Part shown: in pieces, positions 25,812-39,076 of the stretch
How the letters are laid out: each line of letters starts with the position of its first letter
Numbering within the stretch: position 1 is the stretch's first letter
DNA from: Anisakis pegreffii
Lineage: Eukaryota > Nematoda > Chromadorea > Rhabditida > Anisakidae
NCBI GenBank assembly: GCA_035041965.1
Contig: JAPYMA010000163.1
Location: forward strand, 24,468-88,467
Length of the DNA: 64,000 nucleotides
Reading direction: 5' to 3'
Notes under the pieces: model-generated
The model's database searches: none
Told to the model about the DNA's origin: nothing
What the model saw: only the letters and a program-made list of their open reading frames with translations
Translations under genes and position numbers: made by a program

Positions 25812-28800
25812 CAGTAGATTGATCCGGTGATTTCAACGATGACATTTGTTCAATAATACAATGAATATTTATCAATATGAGAAAAGCAAAAATTATTCGC
25901 ATTTCTACAAATTTAAACGAATTTGAGAAATACAAATAGATACATTCATATTCGTTCATAATTGATACAAGTGTCAAATTCGTGTGATTATCAATAGAAA
26001 TATATTCACATTCGTTAATACAAGTGTAATTCTAATTTTTTGAAGACAACATCACTGACTCGGGGAAAGTGGTATAAGTCTGATCATTGCTACATCCTTA
26101 TTGAGCATAATTGGAGGCACTCTTCGACTGGCATATTGGCCTTGGCTCTGCTCCTACCACAATATCACGTCAAAACACTGAATGTTGATGTATTTAGACG
26201 TCTGTCGTCATCTCTGAACGTTACAAGAAGGGATAAAAAAGGCATCACGCAATAATCAACATTTTTAGTTGTGAATCAAACGCATGAAAAAGGCATGCAA
26301 AATTGCTCACTGACTTCTCCTATGCGATTCCAATGAACACCGTCCATCCCTGACAAAGCGCAGTGAAGCTGAATGTTCGTCATCATGTGTCAAATCAAGC
26401 GGAAACTATTCTTGAGCGTTATTCGTCACCGGCAGCTCGAGTTCTGAGAAGATGTTTATCGAATGTTAGTCGTTAAAAGTTGGGCATGCTTTGCATCATT
26501 CGATTCGTCCGTTCAACGATTCAGCTCTGACCTTTTGAGTTGACCACTAATGCTGAACAACTCGACAACAGTCCTCACCTTGTTCAGCATAGGCAAAATT
26601 TTTTCCAAGACCAACATCTTTCATATGAAGATCATTGTCTGCGCGCATTGATTACATCGTCTCAGAACTGGGTGATATTGCCTTTTGCCTTTTGATATTG
26701 CCTTTTGTGCCTCAGGGTGATATTGCCTTTTCATTACGCGTCTGCCCAAGTGCAACACTTTCTAGGATGAATGCATCATTTACGTTTAAGCTACACACAT
26801 TTAAGACAATGGCCTTCGCTAACGGTGAAGACACTTTTATCAAAACTATGACCTTAAGTTTGGTTTGTGATTCCAGTGGCTTTAAAGACTGCCTTGGGAT
26901 TTAAGTTGCGCTGTTCTGGCCCTATATTATGTGGGGTACATATCTGCTATCTGCTTACATAAGTTGACCAAGCAATCTTCTCTTCCAAATTTCTTCCTCA
27001 CAAACTTTTGCCGCAAACCTTTGAGCATTCGACTCCACTGCATTCGTGCAATTCCTCGAATTCGTAGTCGTCCATGTCACACTCAGTAAGTACGTCACCC
27101 ACGAAGCTCGTCCATACCGTCACACAAGAAAGTGATTTTTTTATAGCTTTTGATAGCTTTCAAAAGTGAGTTGTGAAAGGAATGGTCTCATTTCTGCTTC
27201 TTAAGGCTAAGATTGTGTATTTAAAAACACGAAAACAGGCCCTCAGGTCAACATTAATATGCATGACCTCTATAAACTTGTGAGACCTCTACACCAAATT
27301 TAAGTGGATTACTGTAATCCTCGAAATTCAGCTCAGTGAAGCATTCTGAGCATTCGCAATCGTGCTCATTAACAATTGTGTTGCATTGTTTCACACCGTC
27401 TCCAATTTGTCGTTCTCTCCGCCTCTCCATTCTCTTTATTGATGGAAACCTCTGAAATGTTAGACGGATATGGTGAGTGATACACGTGATGTTCATAGTA
27501 GAAGCTGAGAGAAAAGTGATGTGAGAGAGCCGTCTCGTTCGGACTTTGAAAAAATTTTGTTCGTTTTGTGCAAAGCGGAAGCTCAACGACAACAGTGCCA
27601 ACAAGTCATTGTCTTTGGCAAGCTTCAGGATTGTGCCCACGATGAAACTTAAAATACGGAATAAGACAACTGAACACACTGCTATTCAACAGAACATATC
27701 AGAATCAGATGATGGAGTCATTAGGGTTGAACATTGTGTGACTGACTGAGTTCATTATTCGGTGAACGGGAATGGATAGCTGACCGGTCGACTGGAAGCG
27801 GAGGGCAATGCGCACTGGGTTGGATCGCGTTAGTAACGAGATATATAATGAGAGGTAAGAGGGAAGTGCTTTATGAGGCATTACTGGAATGATTGCTTAC
27901 TCAATATTCAGTTGTGATTCAGTTGAATATCAACAGATATTTGATTGAGCACAAGTAATTCCTAGTGATTAGATGAATGAGTGTGACTGAGCAGTCTAAT
28001 ACCTGATAATTAGGTGTTGAGTAGGCCTGTACCTAATGATTAAGTGAAATGAGATGTAAACGAAGGAACATTTGCCGAATAACAACATGAAGAATTTTTT
28101 GCATTGAGAAAAGGCGTTCATGTTGTGCTTAATTAGAGAGAAGGTAGGAGAACATCCATTCTCAGGAAGAAGTTTTCAATATGAACATTCGCAAAAATAT
28201 ATGAGTCAACAGACTAGTGCTGAAAGTTTTTGAATGGATGAGAAGTGAAGTTGTAGATCGACGAAATGATGTCAATAAAATGAGTGTTTGCAATGCATTC
28301 GAAATGAATTCGATAAAGTCTCTAAGAGCTTCAAATTATGTTGATGGCCATCAACTTCGATAAAGCCAGTCAGTGATGTGCGGTGCTGTAATGAAGATTT
28401 CAGGTTTGCAGCGAAATGTTTCCGAATGTTAATGGCATTCATTGAGCGATTCGAAAAAAATGATTTTGTTTAGTAGCAATTGTTCATTTTTTTCAATTGT
28501 TAGTTGTCTTCCACAAACGCAGAGGAAACGATCAGGTATGAATGAGTGAATAGCAGTCTTCTCATGCTTAAAGATTCTTTACATCAATGAGAGTTGGTTG
28601 ATTCACTGAAACGAATCAGGATGTGGGAAAAATCATCCCAGTAGATAAAAAACTGGCACGGCCAAATCATTGAATTGAACAGCTGACAGTAATCCATTCC
28701 GATCAGGTAACTTAGAACCAGTGAGAACAGATTTGCACTGAGACTCATTTTACGAAGCTTCGCTTTGAGGGTACCCGATACTCACCACATTTTCCAGATT

Positions 28801-29393
28801 ACTTTATCATACTAAGAGCAACATTTTTGGATGAGTACAATATTACTTCAGTGACATTTGCATGAAGTAACTTCGCCCGAATATCTAATAAACTGGCTCA
28901 TGATCGAACGTTGCAACACCGCCAACCAAACGACATCATAAATCGCAGATTTAATGCATAAGTTCTGAATGAGTGATGAATTGTCACCACAACGATACGT
29001 CCACGTCTGACAGCATAAACAAGTTTTTTCCGCCTCTAAATGACCACAGATGAATGAAATTTGAAGAATTCGTTAGATATTAGATAATGCTAATAGTTTT
29101 AGTATTTTCAGTTCGTTTCAATTTCAAACTTGGACCGCATAGGCATATAAAGGATCAGTCCTAAATAAATTCAAAAGTATTCAGTTATGCATTGAAGATC
29201 AACTACAATCGTGCTCCGGCTTCCATGGAGATGGATTCTCATTCGAAAATTCATAATTCTCACTAATGCACTTCTAACGCTCCATGGTCTAACGCCCATC
29301 GCTTCAACGACACCATCGGCAAAAAAAGATATCGCTAAAAATTAATAAATCAGCACGGCTAAAAGTATCGTTAAATTTCGCAAAAAGATATCG
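25812..29393. other. Non-coding region with a possible degenerate gene
   Basis: Apart from the SET-like relic listed separately, no gene is supported. A local repeat of GATATTGCC-TTTTG words lies at 26,692-26,742. A direct repeat of AAAAAGATATCGCTAAAA occurs at about 29,322-29,340 and 29,381-29,399. Confidence 0.4.
26720..27450 (-). pseudogene. Possible degenerate SET-domain (pre-SET to SET) relic
   Basis: Read on the minus strand, this GC-richer stretch shows in order: a Cys cluster CECSEC (near 27,350) after an acceptor-like ATTTCAG, then FEELHECSGVECSKVCG (near 27,040) like the E-C-x-C-x-C end of a pre-SET zinc cluster, then NHKPNL (near 26,865) where SET domains have NHSCxPN, followed by SPLAKAIVL. 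The spacing and order resemble SUV39-type histone methyltransferases, but frameshifts and stops separate the pieces. The match is by eye only and may be coincidence. The opposite strand is also partly open. Confidence 0.22.
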
Positions 29394-30664
29394 CTAAAAT
29401 TCAAGCAACTGAATGTCATTCAATATTGCAATGACGATGGATATTGTGCCATCGGAACGTTTGGTTTGCTCATGATAAGATAGTCCTGCAAAGATGAAAT
29501 GCATACGTTCAAGTAGGAATGAGTGCTTTTAATGAAAAATTTAACCAGGAACAGATAAATGCACAAAAAATGTAGATGATATGTTAGATCATGGAAATAA
29601 GACAAGCGAATGCATAAAAGAATACCAATAAATTAAATTGCAGACGTTTGTCTCCTATTTGAAAAAATTATTCAGCTCAATCATCTGATGTGAAAGGAAT
29701 TCAGCCGATCAGACAATTTAATGAAATTTTTGTTTCTTCGGTAGTTGCAACATCGCATTCATAATTTATGTATTATAAATGAGTACTGATCAAACTGATT
29801 CATCGAGGGGCTTCATACAACACGACGGGAAGACAAGACGAACCTTACTGTATTGCCAATTACCACTCGGAATATTATTTCGAGATATTCCATGATCCAA
29901 CATTACACGATAATTCATAGAGGAAGTTAAAAATTGAAACAAAATGAAGTCCTTCGCAGATATTGCTTATTGCTGATTGAAGAGATTCTCGAACAACTTG
30001 AACAGTACTGGGATGGAAGTCAAATGACGAATTGACATTTCGAAAACAGTACTGCGTAGAATCATCACTCACCGATGAATGTAGGCACCCTTCGCACTAC
30101 AGCAACTATGGTGTGTTCTGATGGAGCAGAACGGCAAGGGTGGATTTGAGATATCACAGTTCCAGACGAACCAGATTCCTGGATGTCCCACTGTAAAGAG
30201 TGTAAATCGAGAATCAGATTGAAATGCACTGATAATGTTCCAGTGTCTATCCACCTTACTATATTGCCAATTATCTCGAAAAAGCAAGATCGTGCACTGT
30301 AGTTGATCTGCTAGGATTGAAAGTGATGCAAGTTTAAATGTTCCGAATGCTAAGCTACCTTTGAATTCAGATTAAATTGAATGGTGTCTCAGCACTCGGA
30401 ATATTCAAACTTACATGAAGAGCCGTTCACTGCATTTTTTAATCTGCCAGAACGGTTTGCCTCAAAATACAACGAATAGCGAACCTAATATTATCAGAAT
30501 GCATTTTCACTTACACTTTCGCGCTTTCGAATCGCACAAAATGGTTCTTTTCTGAGTTTAAACTCTTTCACAATCAGGTATGCTCCGTAGTATTGGCTGA
30601 ATGTGAGCAAGACACAGAGTGCTTTTAGCAATTTGTTCACAAGGAAATGAACAGAGATAAGGCA
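29394..30664 (-). CDS. 3' end of an unrecognised spliced gene
   Basis: Three exons join in frame: 30664-30515 (phase 0, GTAAGT donor), 30190-30073 (acceptor TTTACAG, GTGAGT donor, ends phase 1) and 29485-29394 (acceptor TTTGCAG, supplies two bases, ends in TAG). Together they give about 120 residues. First comes a hydrophobic, possibly membrane, stretch with CVLLTF, then YYGAYLIVKEFKLRKE, a Ser/Gly turn, SEHTIVAVVRRVPTFIG across the second junction, and a C terminus with TISIVIAIL. I do not recognise the family. The first exon may instead begin at 30596. The 5' part is not located. Confidence 0.42.
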
Positions 30665-31292
30665 CTGAGGAAACAACTGTTAGAAGTGGGCTGTCCCGTA
30701 TTCAATTGTGCCTGATGTATAGTAGTTACCGGAAATGAGGAATCGGAAAACAATACTGCAGAAACTGATAAGCAACGGTGAATAAGAAATTACCAAGGGA
30801 TCCTCACAAAACGCTTAACAGCTGAGCAGCTCGTCTATGTGGAAATATGGTACGCCCGTTTTAAGTAATTCATCATTGACAGTGTTGTGCATAGGGTGAT
30901 ATTGGAAGATGGGTTGAAATGTTAAGTTCTCAGTAATGTTAGAGGTAATTAATCAACATGTTTTCTGTCGAGATGTGTGAGAAAGCTACTGGATGCGAAA
31001 ATTTGTGATAGGTGTTGCAAATATTCATCTGAGAGTCCATTGCTCAATGCTTATCAATTGTAACTGACTAATCACGATTCTGGCAACTGAGTTTTGAACG
31101 CAAAGAAGCAATTAGGTTGCACAACGTCCGTAGCATTCCATTCTAAAGCGAAAACATATTATTAACTAATTCGAATGCATGTCAAAGTGTAGCTTTTTTA
31201 AAGTTTAACTTGCACTGCACAATGATGAAAAAAGCAAGAATAATTACGATCCGATGCGAATCTCTTGAATCAGAGGTTCACTTCATCTAAAT

Positions 31293-31654
31293 CAATGTTT
31301 CTCAACTGAAGGTATTCGCAACCCCAAGGCATGCGAGATGGTATTCCAGGGACCGTGAGATACGGTTGTATTTTTAATAAATTAAGCTAGGTGAGGACGA
31401 AATTCAACGCATACACCTATGTAAAGTAGGCGAGAGTGGACTTGAACTTATACATTTTTGGAATGACTAGAGCGCTCAGTGATGGCTTGCACTTATCTAC
31501 ACTACAAACGCTCACTGTAGTGGATGCGAGGAACAGAGTAGATGATGTTGGGGGGGGGGATGCGAGGACATTTCAACCATTGCTGTAGGGGATATGAGGA
31601 CATCTAAAGATTTTCTAGGAGGTGCGAGAGTAAAAAAAAGATTGAGAACCATTG
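31293..31654. mobile_element. 362-bp hAT-like MITE
   Basis: The left end CAATGTTTCTCAACT and the complement of the right end, CAATGGTTCTCAATC, are inverted repeats of the CAxTGxTTCTCAA type common in hAT elements. The flanks ATCTAAAT and TTCTGAAT agree at 6 of 8 positions, consistent with an aged 8-bp target duplication. The inside has short repeats of GGATGCGAGGA and a run of nine G at 31,551-31,559, with no coding capacity. Confidence 0.62.
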
Positions 31655-34078
31655 TTCTGAATCACGAAAGTGAGTTCGTTTCTTGAAGTGCTTAATAAGT
31701 ATTCCACTTCGGGATAAAAATACTCTGAACACTGTTTAGAAAACGTTAGAACTGCTGTGAAAGCACCCTACCGATCCCGTTATGGGAAAACGATGTGCAA
31801 TCCTCACTGCAAACACTAATCTGAAATAAGCTGTGTTCATCACGTGCAAATTTGGATTCACAATGAGAAAACTTTTCTCATAGTTTCAAAAAAAAGCGAA
31901 TTTCAGATCAAAATATCGATTCTTCCCATCAGCGATATGTAAAATACTACAACATCCAATAAAATACGCGGTCATTAACCGATCATTTGGGCACAGCTCG
32001 TTCAAGCATTATATACTCAACACTCTGAGTGAATCTTGCCCAAGTATGATTTTACAATAAATGCATGCGATGAATTTTCAGGCAGTTGAAATTCAGTACT
32101 TATAGCGATGAAATTCAACGCTTCTGACTCGACTGGGGTGAAACTTATAAGATGAAGAATTTTCTCATCACGGCGACATTAGTTACGTATGATTGAGTGT
32201 AATCACAAAATCATGTTATCGTGTGAAAATTGGAATTAAATGAATAGAACAAAATCAACAGCAGATATGTGAACTAAGGGCATGTATGGATGAGTGCGCA
32301 AAAACTAATCGAGTACAATTCAGTTTACTTTCTGAAAATTGAATAAGAGGACAAGCACAAATTGAAGACGACTTGCACCAATTTGTATTCACATTGCGAA
32401 TTAGACGAAAGGGTGCACAAAAAAAGTTTCGCTCAGAATTTCTAATGAATGTTTCTTTTGAAAAGTGAATTTGAATAGAAGTGAAATTTCTAAAATGTGG
32501 CATTTAAGCTTGTGTTGATGGGATTATGTTTTTGTGAGAGCGTGTGATGTTTTTAAGGTGTAATTAAATATCGAATAATGATATGCTGCACACACAACAA
32601 ATAAACCTCAGTTTAATGCTTTGTACATTCGAACGCGTATCTTCTCAGAAATTTTTGGACAGCGTTGTGCGATACGATAATCCATCCCGTCAACAATCAT
32701 TGAAAACCGATCAAATTGTGTGCACGCATACAAATGATTGTTTCGTACTTTGAATTGTTTCATCGAATTTTGCAAATAATCAAAATTCATTTGTTCACAA
32801 ACAACTCTCTTATGACATTCACATTCTAAGCAATGCCCCGCATTATTCATTTCTCATCCAGGAGTGGAGAGGTAATTAATTATCAGCTAAAGCTAGTTAT
32901 ATCGTTGAGCAGAAGTGAGTACAGATTGCAGTCAGTTACAACCTGTCATCAACAATTATACATTCGATTAAATCACAACTGAAGTGACCTTATGGAGGTC
33001 ACAAAAATGACTTCTACTGTTTGCGCATAATCACTTTTGGAATGCTATTTGCATCGGCTGATGTACAAGAGTTCGAAGTTAGCATAATTGAGTGAGCTGC
33101 CTATAAAGACATAGACGCATTCAGAAAGTAAACTGAAGGAATGCATTTCTTTCAATTAATCTTTTATGATCATACGCTAATTTGAGTTTGCAGTAAGTGA
33201 AATGATGAGAAAAGAAATACGTGATGAATGATATTCGATTCCTAAGTCTTGACCTATCTTTCATCAAATTATCGAATGTGAACAGTATAATTCAATGGGG
33301 CAGGGCCTGATTCTATTTAGAAATTTCTAACAGGTATCAGTTTCGTAACATGGAAATTTTACTCATCGTTTCAAATAATTTATTCGTCCCTGAGATTCAT
33401 CCAATCACACTAATTTGAATGGTCAATTCGAATTCATTTAAATACAGTTCGCGATTTTCAACAGGCCAAAAGAGCTCATTCGATCAGTCTATTTCCGTTA
33501 TTGAATCTCATCGCCATGAGTTTTCAGAGTACATGACAGTTTTCGATTGAATTCTTGTCTAAAATTAGTTCGCAGCCGGAGTTCACCGCTGATCAGTAGA
33601 TGTTTCTCTGTTCATAGAGCATGCAATAGAAGCAGCGTTTAGCCGTGGTGTTTTCATTCCGTGTCTCCTAATTTTCGCGAGGAAAAGATACGAGTCAGGG
33701 ACGCATATACTGAACAAATGTATTTTGCTTTCTCCCACCAAATTCCTAAATTCGATCAAAACTGTTCGCAAACTAAAGCAAATTTTCGCCGAGAATTCTG
33801 TTCATTAATCGAATTGTTCATTACTTGTTTGGAAAAAAGTTTGAATGGTCGTATAACGTATGTCAGGTGCAACCAATCCTCAAATCGAAACTATTACGAT
33901 ACTCGAAACGTCATCCGTCCGATTGCTATTGTCAATTTAGGTTTTTATTCTGTTCATACTGGATTTGTCAATCTTGAGCAATGAGGTACGCATCCGTGTG
34001 GGATATGTTAGCGACTGGATTGCGTCACAAGAGAATTAGGCGTGATAATGAGTTAATAGCTTACAACCAAGTTCTCGT

Positions 34079-34727
34079 CATAAAACTGACTGGAGCTGTT
34101 CCATACGAGTCTCTGTGTTGCATGTAACACAACGACTTCCAAAGCTGTTTGTTTTGCATTTGTTTAGAGAGGTGAAGGGAAGGTGGCTTGGTCTTGGCTA
34201 AGTCAGCTTATGCTTAGGCTTAGATTCAGACCTTAATTCGAGGTTAGATTAGTTTCTGGTTTATGCGAACGCAAATTGTTTGAAAAACGCATCCACCTGA
34301 GCAAAATGCTCTCATCCACATTTTTAGCTCATGAATTTCACTAGCTTTAAGTGCTGAACGCTTTTTACGGGAAGTGGAAACGAGCAAATTTCATTTAAGT
34401 GTGAGTGGGACGATACATGGCAGCAGGTAATGCGAAAAAAAAAAGACAAAGATGAATGGAGAAAATATGAAAGTTTTGAGGTCGTCTCGGAAATATATTC
34501 GCATTACTCTCATAGTCAGTAAGGGACTCAAAATCAAAGAGATGAAGTTGGTTGAAGTGTTTCAGTTGTGCAACTTCCCTCTTGTTTCTCGACTTCCTTG
34601 CACAAGAACCTTGGCCGCTACGGATGCGGACAATAAGCTTATTCAATTCGAATGAGTTGAACAAAAAGGTCTCTTTACAGCATAAATCTTTCATATGCAA
34701 ACGAAGCTTCAATTGGAAGATTATGTC
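34079..34727 (+). repeat. Dispersed repeat, copy 1
   Basis: About 650 bp that recur at 39,077-39,805 in the same orientation with scattered substitutions. It shares ACTGGAGCTGTTC, the block TTTATGCGAACGCAAA, and a GATACATGGCAGCAGGTAATG segment. A short frame starting at the GTAATGCG site is broken here relative to copy 2 by an extra stretch of about two dozen bases. Confidence 0.9.
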
Positions 34728-35668
34728 ACACTGAGATGGCAGCATCCAATTATTGATATGCATTTTTAATAAGTTCTTTGAAATTTATTTTGGAAGGAAC
34801 TGAATCGAGACAATATAGCGGAAAGACAGAACAGAGGATGTAACGAAATAAAAGCAAATTCGAAAGAAATGATCAAAACAATGAACATTCAGTGATCTAA
34901 AGGTTAAATATAAGACTGCCTCTCCTTGTTCAGTTCCAAAAATTACGAAGAGAGAGGACTCTGCTGCACTTGTCTCTTGCTCCTCAATTCACGAACAAAA
35001 TGTTTGAACGATCGTAAACCGAGCTTCCACTTTACTATCATTGAATAATTCCATAGCAAAACAAGTCTGTTTATCCTGAACATGAACGTGAGTGTTTTTC
35101 GTGCAAGTTTTTAATTGCGGTTAGAATCACGATTAAATCTGATTATACTCAATAATTATACTCGATTAGTTACGGCGAAACTCTCCGTTAACTACCGTCT
35201 TCAGTCGGCGAAGACCTGTACCATGTTTACTGGTCGCTCTAGTGATCAACGATCGATTTGCTAATGAAAACTGGAATTGGAGCAAATACAACTGCCGTAA
35301 ACATTTGAAGATGAACGAGTTTCCTTGGCTAACAACTCGTCGATAAATACTGGAAAAGCACAGGAAAAAGAGATGGGCGATGTTAAATCACATTCTGAAG
35401 ATGCCACGAAATTAGAGTTCCAAGTTGCATCTAGAAATCATTCCCAAAATGTGTTGCTTCACAGGCAATGACAGTAGATGAAGATGATACTTGATATGAT
35501 TCGAAATGCTCAGATGTGTGATTATGAAAGGGTCGTGGACGTGCGAAGAAAAACGATAATGAATTCGTTAGCAGGCTGATAAGCAGCTTTCAACGGCGTA
35601 ATGAACAAACATTAACCGAAAACTATTTCTGAAACATAGTTATGCATAATGATGTCTCTATTCCAGTC

Positions 35669-36812
35669 AAACTGTTCTATTCCTGTTCTGCTCCATGGAA
35701 TAGAATAGAACAGTTCGCAAATATGGAAGGAACAGTTTGGAACAAATTAGAGCCGTTTTTGAGCCTAAAAGAACAGAATAGAACAGTTTACAACAGATTT
35801 TGAGTGTTCCTTAAACTGTTCTTTTTGAATACTGTAGTGAGATAAATTACCATTGCTGTATTATTGTTATATTTATTGTTATCATTCATTATTATTAAAT
35901 TTATTATCATATTTGTATAGTTTATTATTATTATTACAATTATTATTATTATTATTATTAATATTATTGCTATTATTACTATTTATTATTACCACTGTGT
36001 TTTTACTATTACTAGTTATTAATGTTATTATTAATTACTATTGTTTTAACAATTATTGTTTATTATAATTATGTGGCTGGTAGATGTTTGAGGTTTCTGC
36101 AAGGACGGCGGAGAAATAGTTTTCCAAGTAATTCACTGCTAGTAGCTGTTAGAGATTCGAATCCACTGAAAAATATCGTATTCAATATCACTGTGCGTTT
36201 AGGGAGAGACGAATGACCATCAGTGAGCGGTGAAGCAACTCATCACGGGCAAGTTATCGTAGTTAATTCTCAAAGCTGCCAATGACTGTTTGTGAGGAAT
36301 TCCCTCCAGAAACAACTAAAGGATGTGCCTGTGATTCTGAATGAACAACCTGTTTTCAAATGTTGGTCGCACTCTAAACTCTGGAAGAAATTGTTCATGC
36401 GTCAGTTTCGGATTGAAATAGTTTCTCAAGTAATTCATTGCTAATAGCTGTTGGGAGGAATCGAAACCCACTGTTCTTTAAAGAGGCTACCATACCCCAA
36501 ATCCCTCCGCCTGCCTCCAATTGTCACCGTCAAAAGCTGTCAACTACCTGCGTGAACAATCTTCTCCCACCCGAAATAATCTCCATTTTGCACTACAAAT
36601 GCCAAAAAACCATGTTTCGAACCCTAATTACCACAACTTTTATCGCGTCGCTTTTCTGTCTGACGCAACAGAATAGAACATTTTAGAACAGTATAGCACA
36701 GTTTAAGGAAGTAGAATAGAATAGAATAGAACAGTTTTCGAACGAGAAACGCACAGGATAGAATAGAATAGAGCCATTTGGAGCGGAATCGAACACAATA
36801 GGAACAGTTTTC
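35669..36812. mobile_element. MITE-like element with AACTGTTC ends
   Basis: The left end reads AAACTGTTCTATTCC. The complement of the right end reads AAACTGTTCCTATT, followed by a shared TTC-GCTCCA block, so the ends are imperfect inverted repeats. Both arms are packed with AGAATAGAACAGTTT-type subrepeats. The middle holds an ATT-rich run and a roughly 90-bp direct duplication (about 36,085-36,170 and 36,390-36,475) around TAATTCA-TGCTA-TAGCTGTT. No transposase. Confidence 0.6.
35855..36065. repeat. ATT-rich imperfect microsatellite
   Basis: A run of ATT/TTA triplets, including seven successive ATT units near 35,942. The predicted Leu/Ile/Tyr-rich frame over it is an artefact. Confidence 0.85.
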
Positions 36813-38699
36813 AAAAACGTCGTACAGAAACATCACTAGCTGTACAATCAGTTAACAAATCCGGAGGACTATCGTCTTCGAATCATGATATAACCTGACT
36901 CGTTCTGTCTTTAATACGAATGGACTAATCCGCTGATTCATATTATTCACACTATCAACAATATCTGGTTATCGTATAAATTTGTTCACCGAATTCTCAT
37001 CAGTGTATCAAATCTACACATTTATATCAAAGCGACCGAAAAGAAACAACACATCTTCCATGAATTGATTTACACGAAGCGAATAATTTGCTCACATGAA
37101 AACAACGTTGCGAACAATTCACATTTCGGCATAAACCCGATCGGTTAGTTAGATTTAGTCTTGCTACCCCTTAGACTGGGAAAGGAGCTCAATCGGCTGA
37201 TTTTTTTTCCTCAGATCAACTCTGATGAGTTTTTTTTTCAGGACTCAACCCTGATCTTACTTGATCGTGCTCCTTTCGAACCAGTATGGTAAAACAGAGG
37301 AAGCACAAAATGACCTAACGTCAATGTGCTGTGGAAACAACGATGAAAAATGATGGCTGATGAGCTGACTGGCATACTATTGATATCTGAGACACATTCA
37401 ATTAATGCTTGATCTGTCTGATGAATATCGATGTACATGAAGTTTCTGCGCTAAAAACCAACGAACGAAATTACCTTTGCAAGAATACTCAGGTGAGTTT
37501 CATGCAAAAGGCAGTTTCTCTTCACAACATGCTTTTATTAGATCGAAAAATGCTTTTTCCAGCACGAATATTTGTCAGGTTATGACAGAGTCTGAATAAA
37601 CAGATTGACAGTTATGTCACGAGTAATTCTTTTGATTTGTGATACGACAATGCATGTTCATGTGTTTGTGTGTTTGCATTAAACATTCGCGCAACTAAGT
37701 GAGTGAAATGAAAGTGATCATATTTTATGTTCGACATGATTTATTAATATGCATTCACAGGGCTATCATCGAGTGATGTACTGCTGTTTACTTTCATGGT
37801 TCGTTCACCAATTACGATTGCATCTCAAATGAATGAAATATTTATGATTGGTATCCATGGGAAAGTTGCACGAAAACATTGATCGAGAAGGATGTCAAAT
37901 ATCATAAACGGAAACAGGAGAGATAACTGAAAATGCTCGGGTAATTGCACATCTCTCACACATTATTTCCCTAGAAAATTCGAAAAATTTAACTGAATGA
38001 CTAAATTGACTAAATCAAGAGAAATCCTTTGCAGTCACTTTTTAATGTGCCTAAGAATGCATGGATTTCTTCAGATTGACCATCATATTAGAAGCAACTA
38101 GCAAAACTCACTACCCTCTCAGACCGATCGAAAGAAGGAAATGCATTAAAATTTCGATATCACAACGAGTGAGTACGGCATGGATGATTGCAGAATTCAG
38201 TTTAAGGTGAGAAACCAATCCATTTCATTGCGACTGATTTTTTTCGTGACGGAATTTTCTTCTCATTCACCAGACTAACGAGTATTTACGCTTGGTGAAT
38301 CTAGAATGCCAAACAGGCATTTTAGACAGGCAATTATATGTCTCAGTATATATCATTTGCACATAATGAGGCTGCAGATTTTGGTCTCATTTACAATCCC
38401 ATTTTTAAACGTTATCAAATCAGTGTCCAATGAAACAATGGAATTTCTTCATCAGAATTCCGCAAGTGTTTTGACAAATCTGTTCGTGAACAGAACATAG
38501 ACATTCGAATGTGAAAACATCCCTTCGGAGATAATTAAGCTGCAAATTTTGGTCTCATTCACAGTGGAGAAGGATTCAGAGTCGAATGGACTTCAGAGAG
38601 AAGAGGATTTAGATCTACAAATGATATTTCCTGGTACAAGAAGTCTTTTATTACGACGGTAGTTCAGTGCAGCTCAGTTGAAATTCGCTTCAAATTCGC

Positions 38700-38872
38700 T
38701 TGAAAGGATGACGAATAATTTCGCAAGCTTGCTCGAAAACGGTCGTAAACCATTTTCGAGTCGTAAACCACGAATTAACCTAAAAATGATCGTCACATGC
38801 AAAAAAATGTTGGTCATAACCCGAATTCTTTTTAAACAGAAACGTTCGTAAACCGAGGTCCTACTGCATAAT
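38700..38872. mobile_element. Fragment with CTCGGTTTACGA-type transposon terminus
   Basis: The right side ends CGTTCGTAAACCGAGGTCCTACTG, quoted here as TAAACCGAGGTCCTACTG, which reads as CAGTAGGACCTCGGTTTA on the other strand. This looks like a Tc1/pogo-type terminal inverted repeat. Internally GTCGTAAACCA occurs twice. A related end, GTAAACCGAGCTTCCACT, lies at about 35,016-35,033. The left terminus is not clear. Confidence 0.4.
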
Positions 38873-39076
38873 GCAGTAAACTGAATAGCTTGTTGCTTCA
38901 CTGAATTAACAACGAGGATAAAAAAGTTCATGAAACAACAACTGATCAAAGTCTCACATGAGCAGTTGATTCAGGAAGTATATGCTGATGAATATGATGA
39001 AGTTGACATGAATAAGATGAACATAACACTCTTAAGGAGTACATTTCGACAATGTAAGTCAGCATCTTTTCATATT

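Noticed and set aside
27546..27749. 67-codon plus frame with a CxxC start
   Set aside because: Only two cysteines near the start, no partners, and antisense to the SET-like relic; not enough to call a zinc protein.
33583..33984. Overlapping plus and minus frames of 60-107 codons
   Set aside because: Both strands are open and neither has a verified splice partner or known domain.
35853..36068. Leu/Ile/Tyr-rich 71-codon frame
   Set aside because: It is a translation of the ATT-rich microsatellite.
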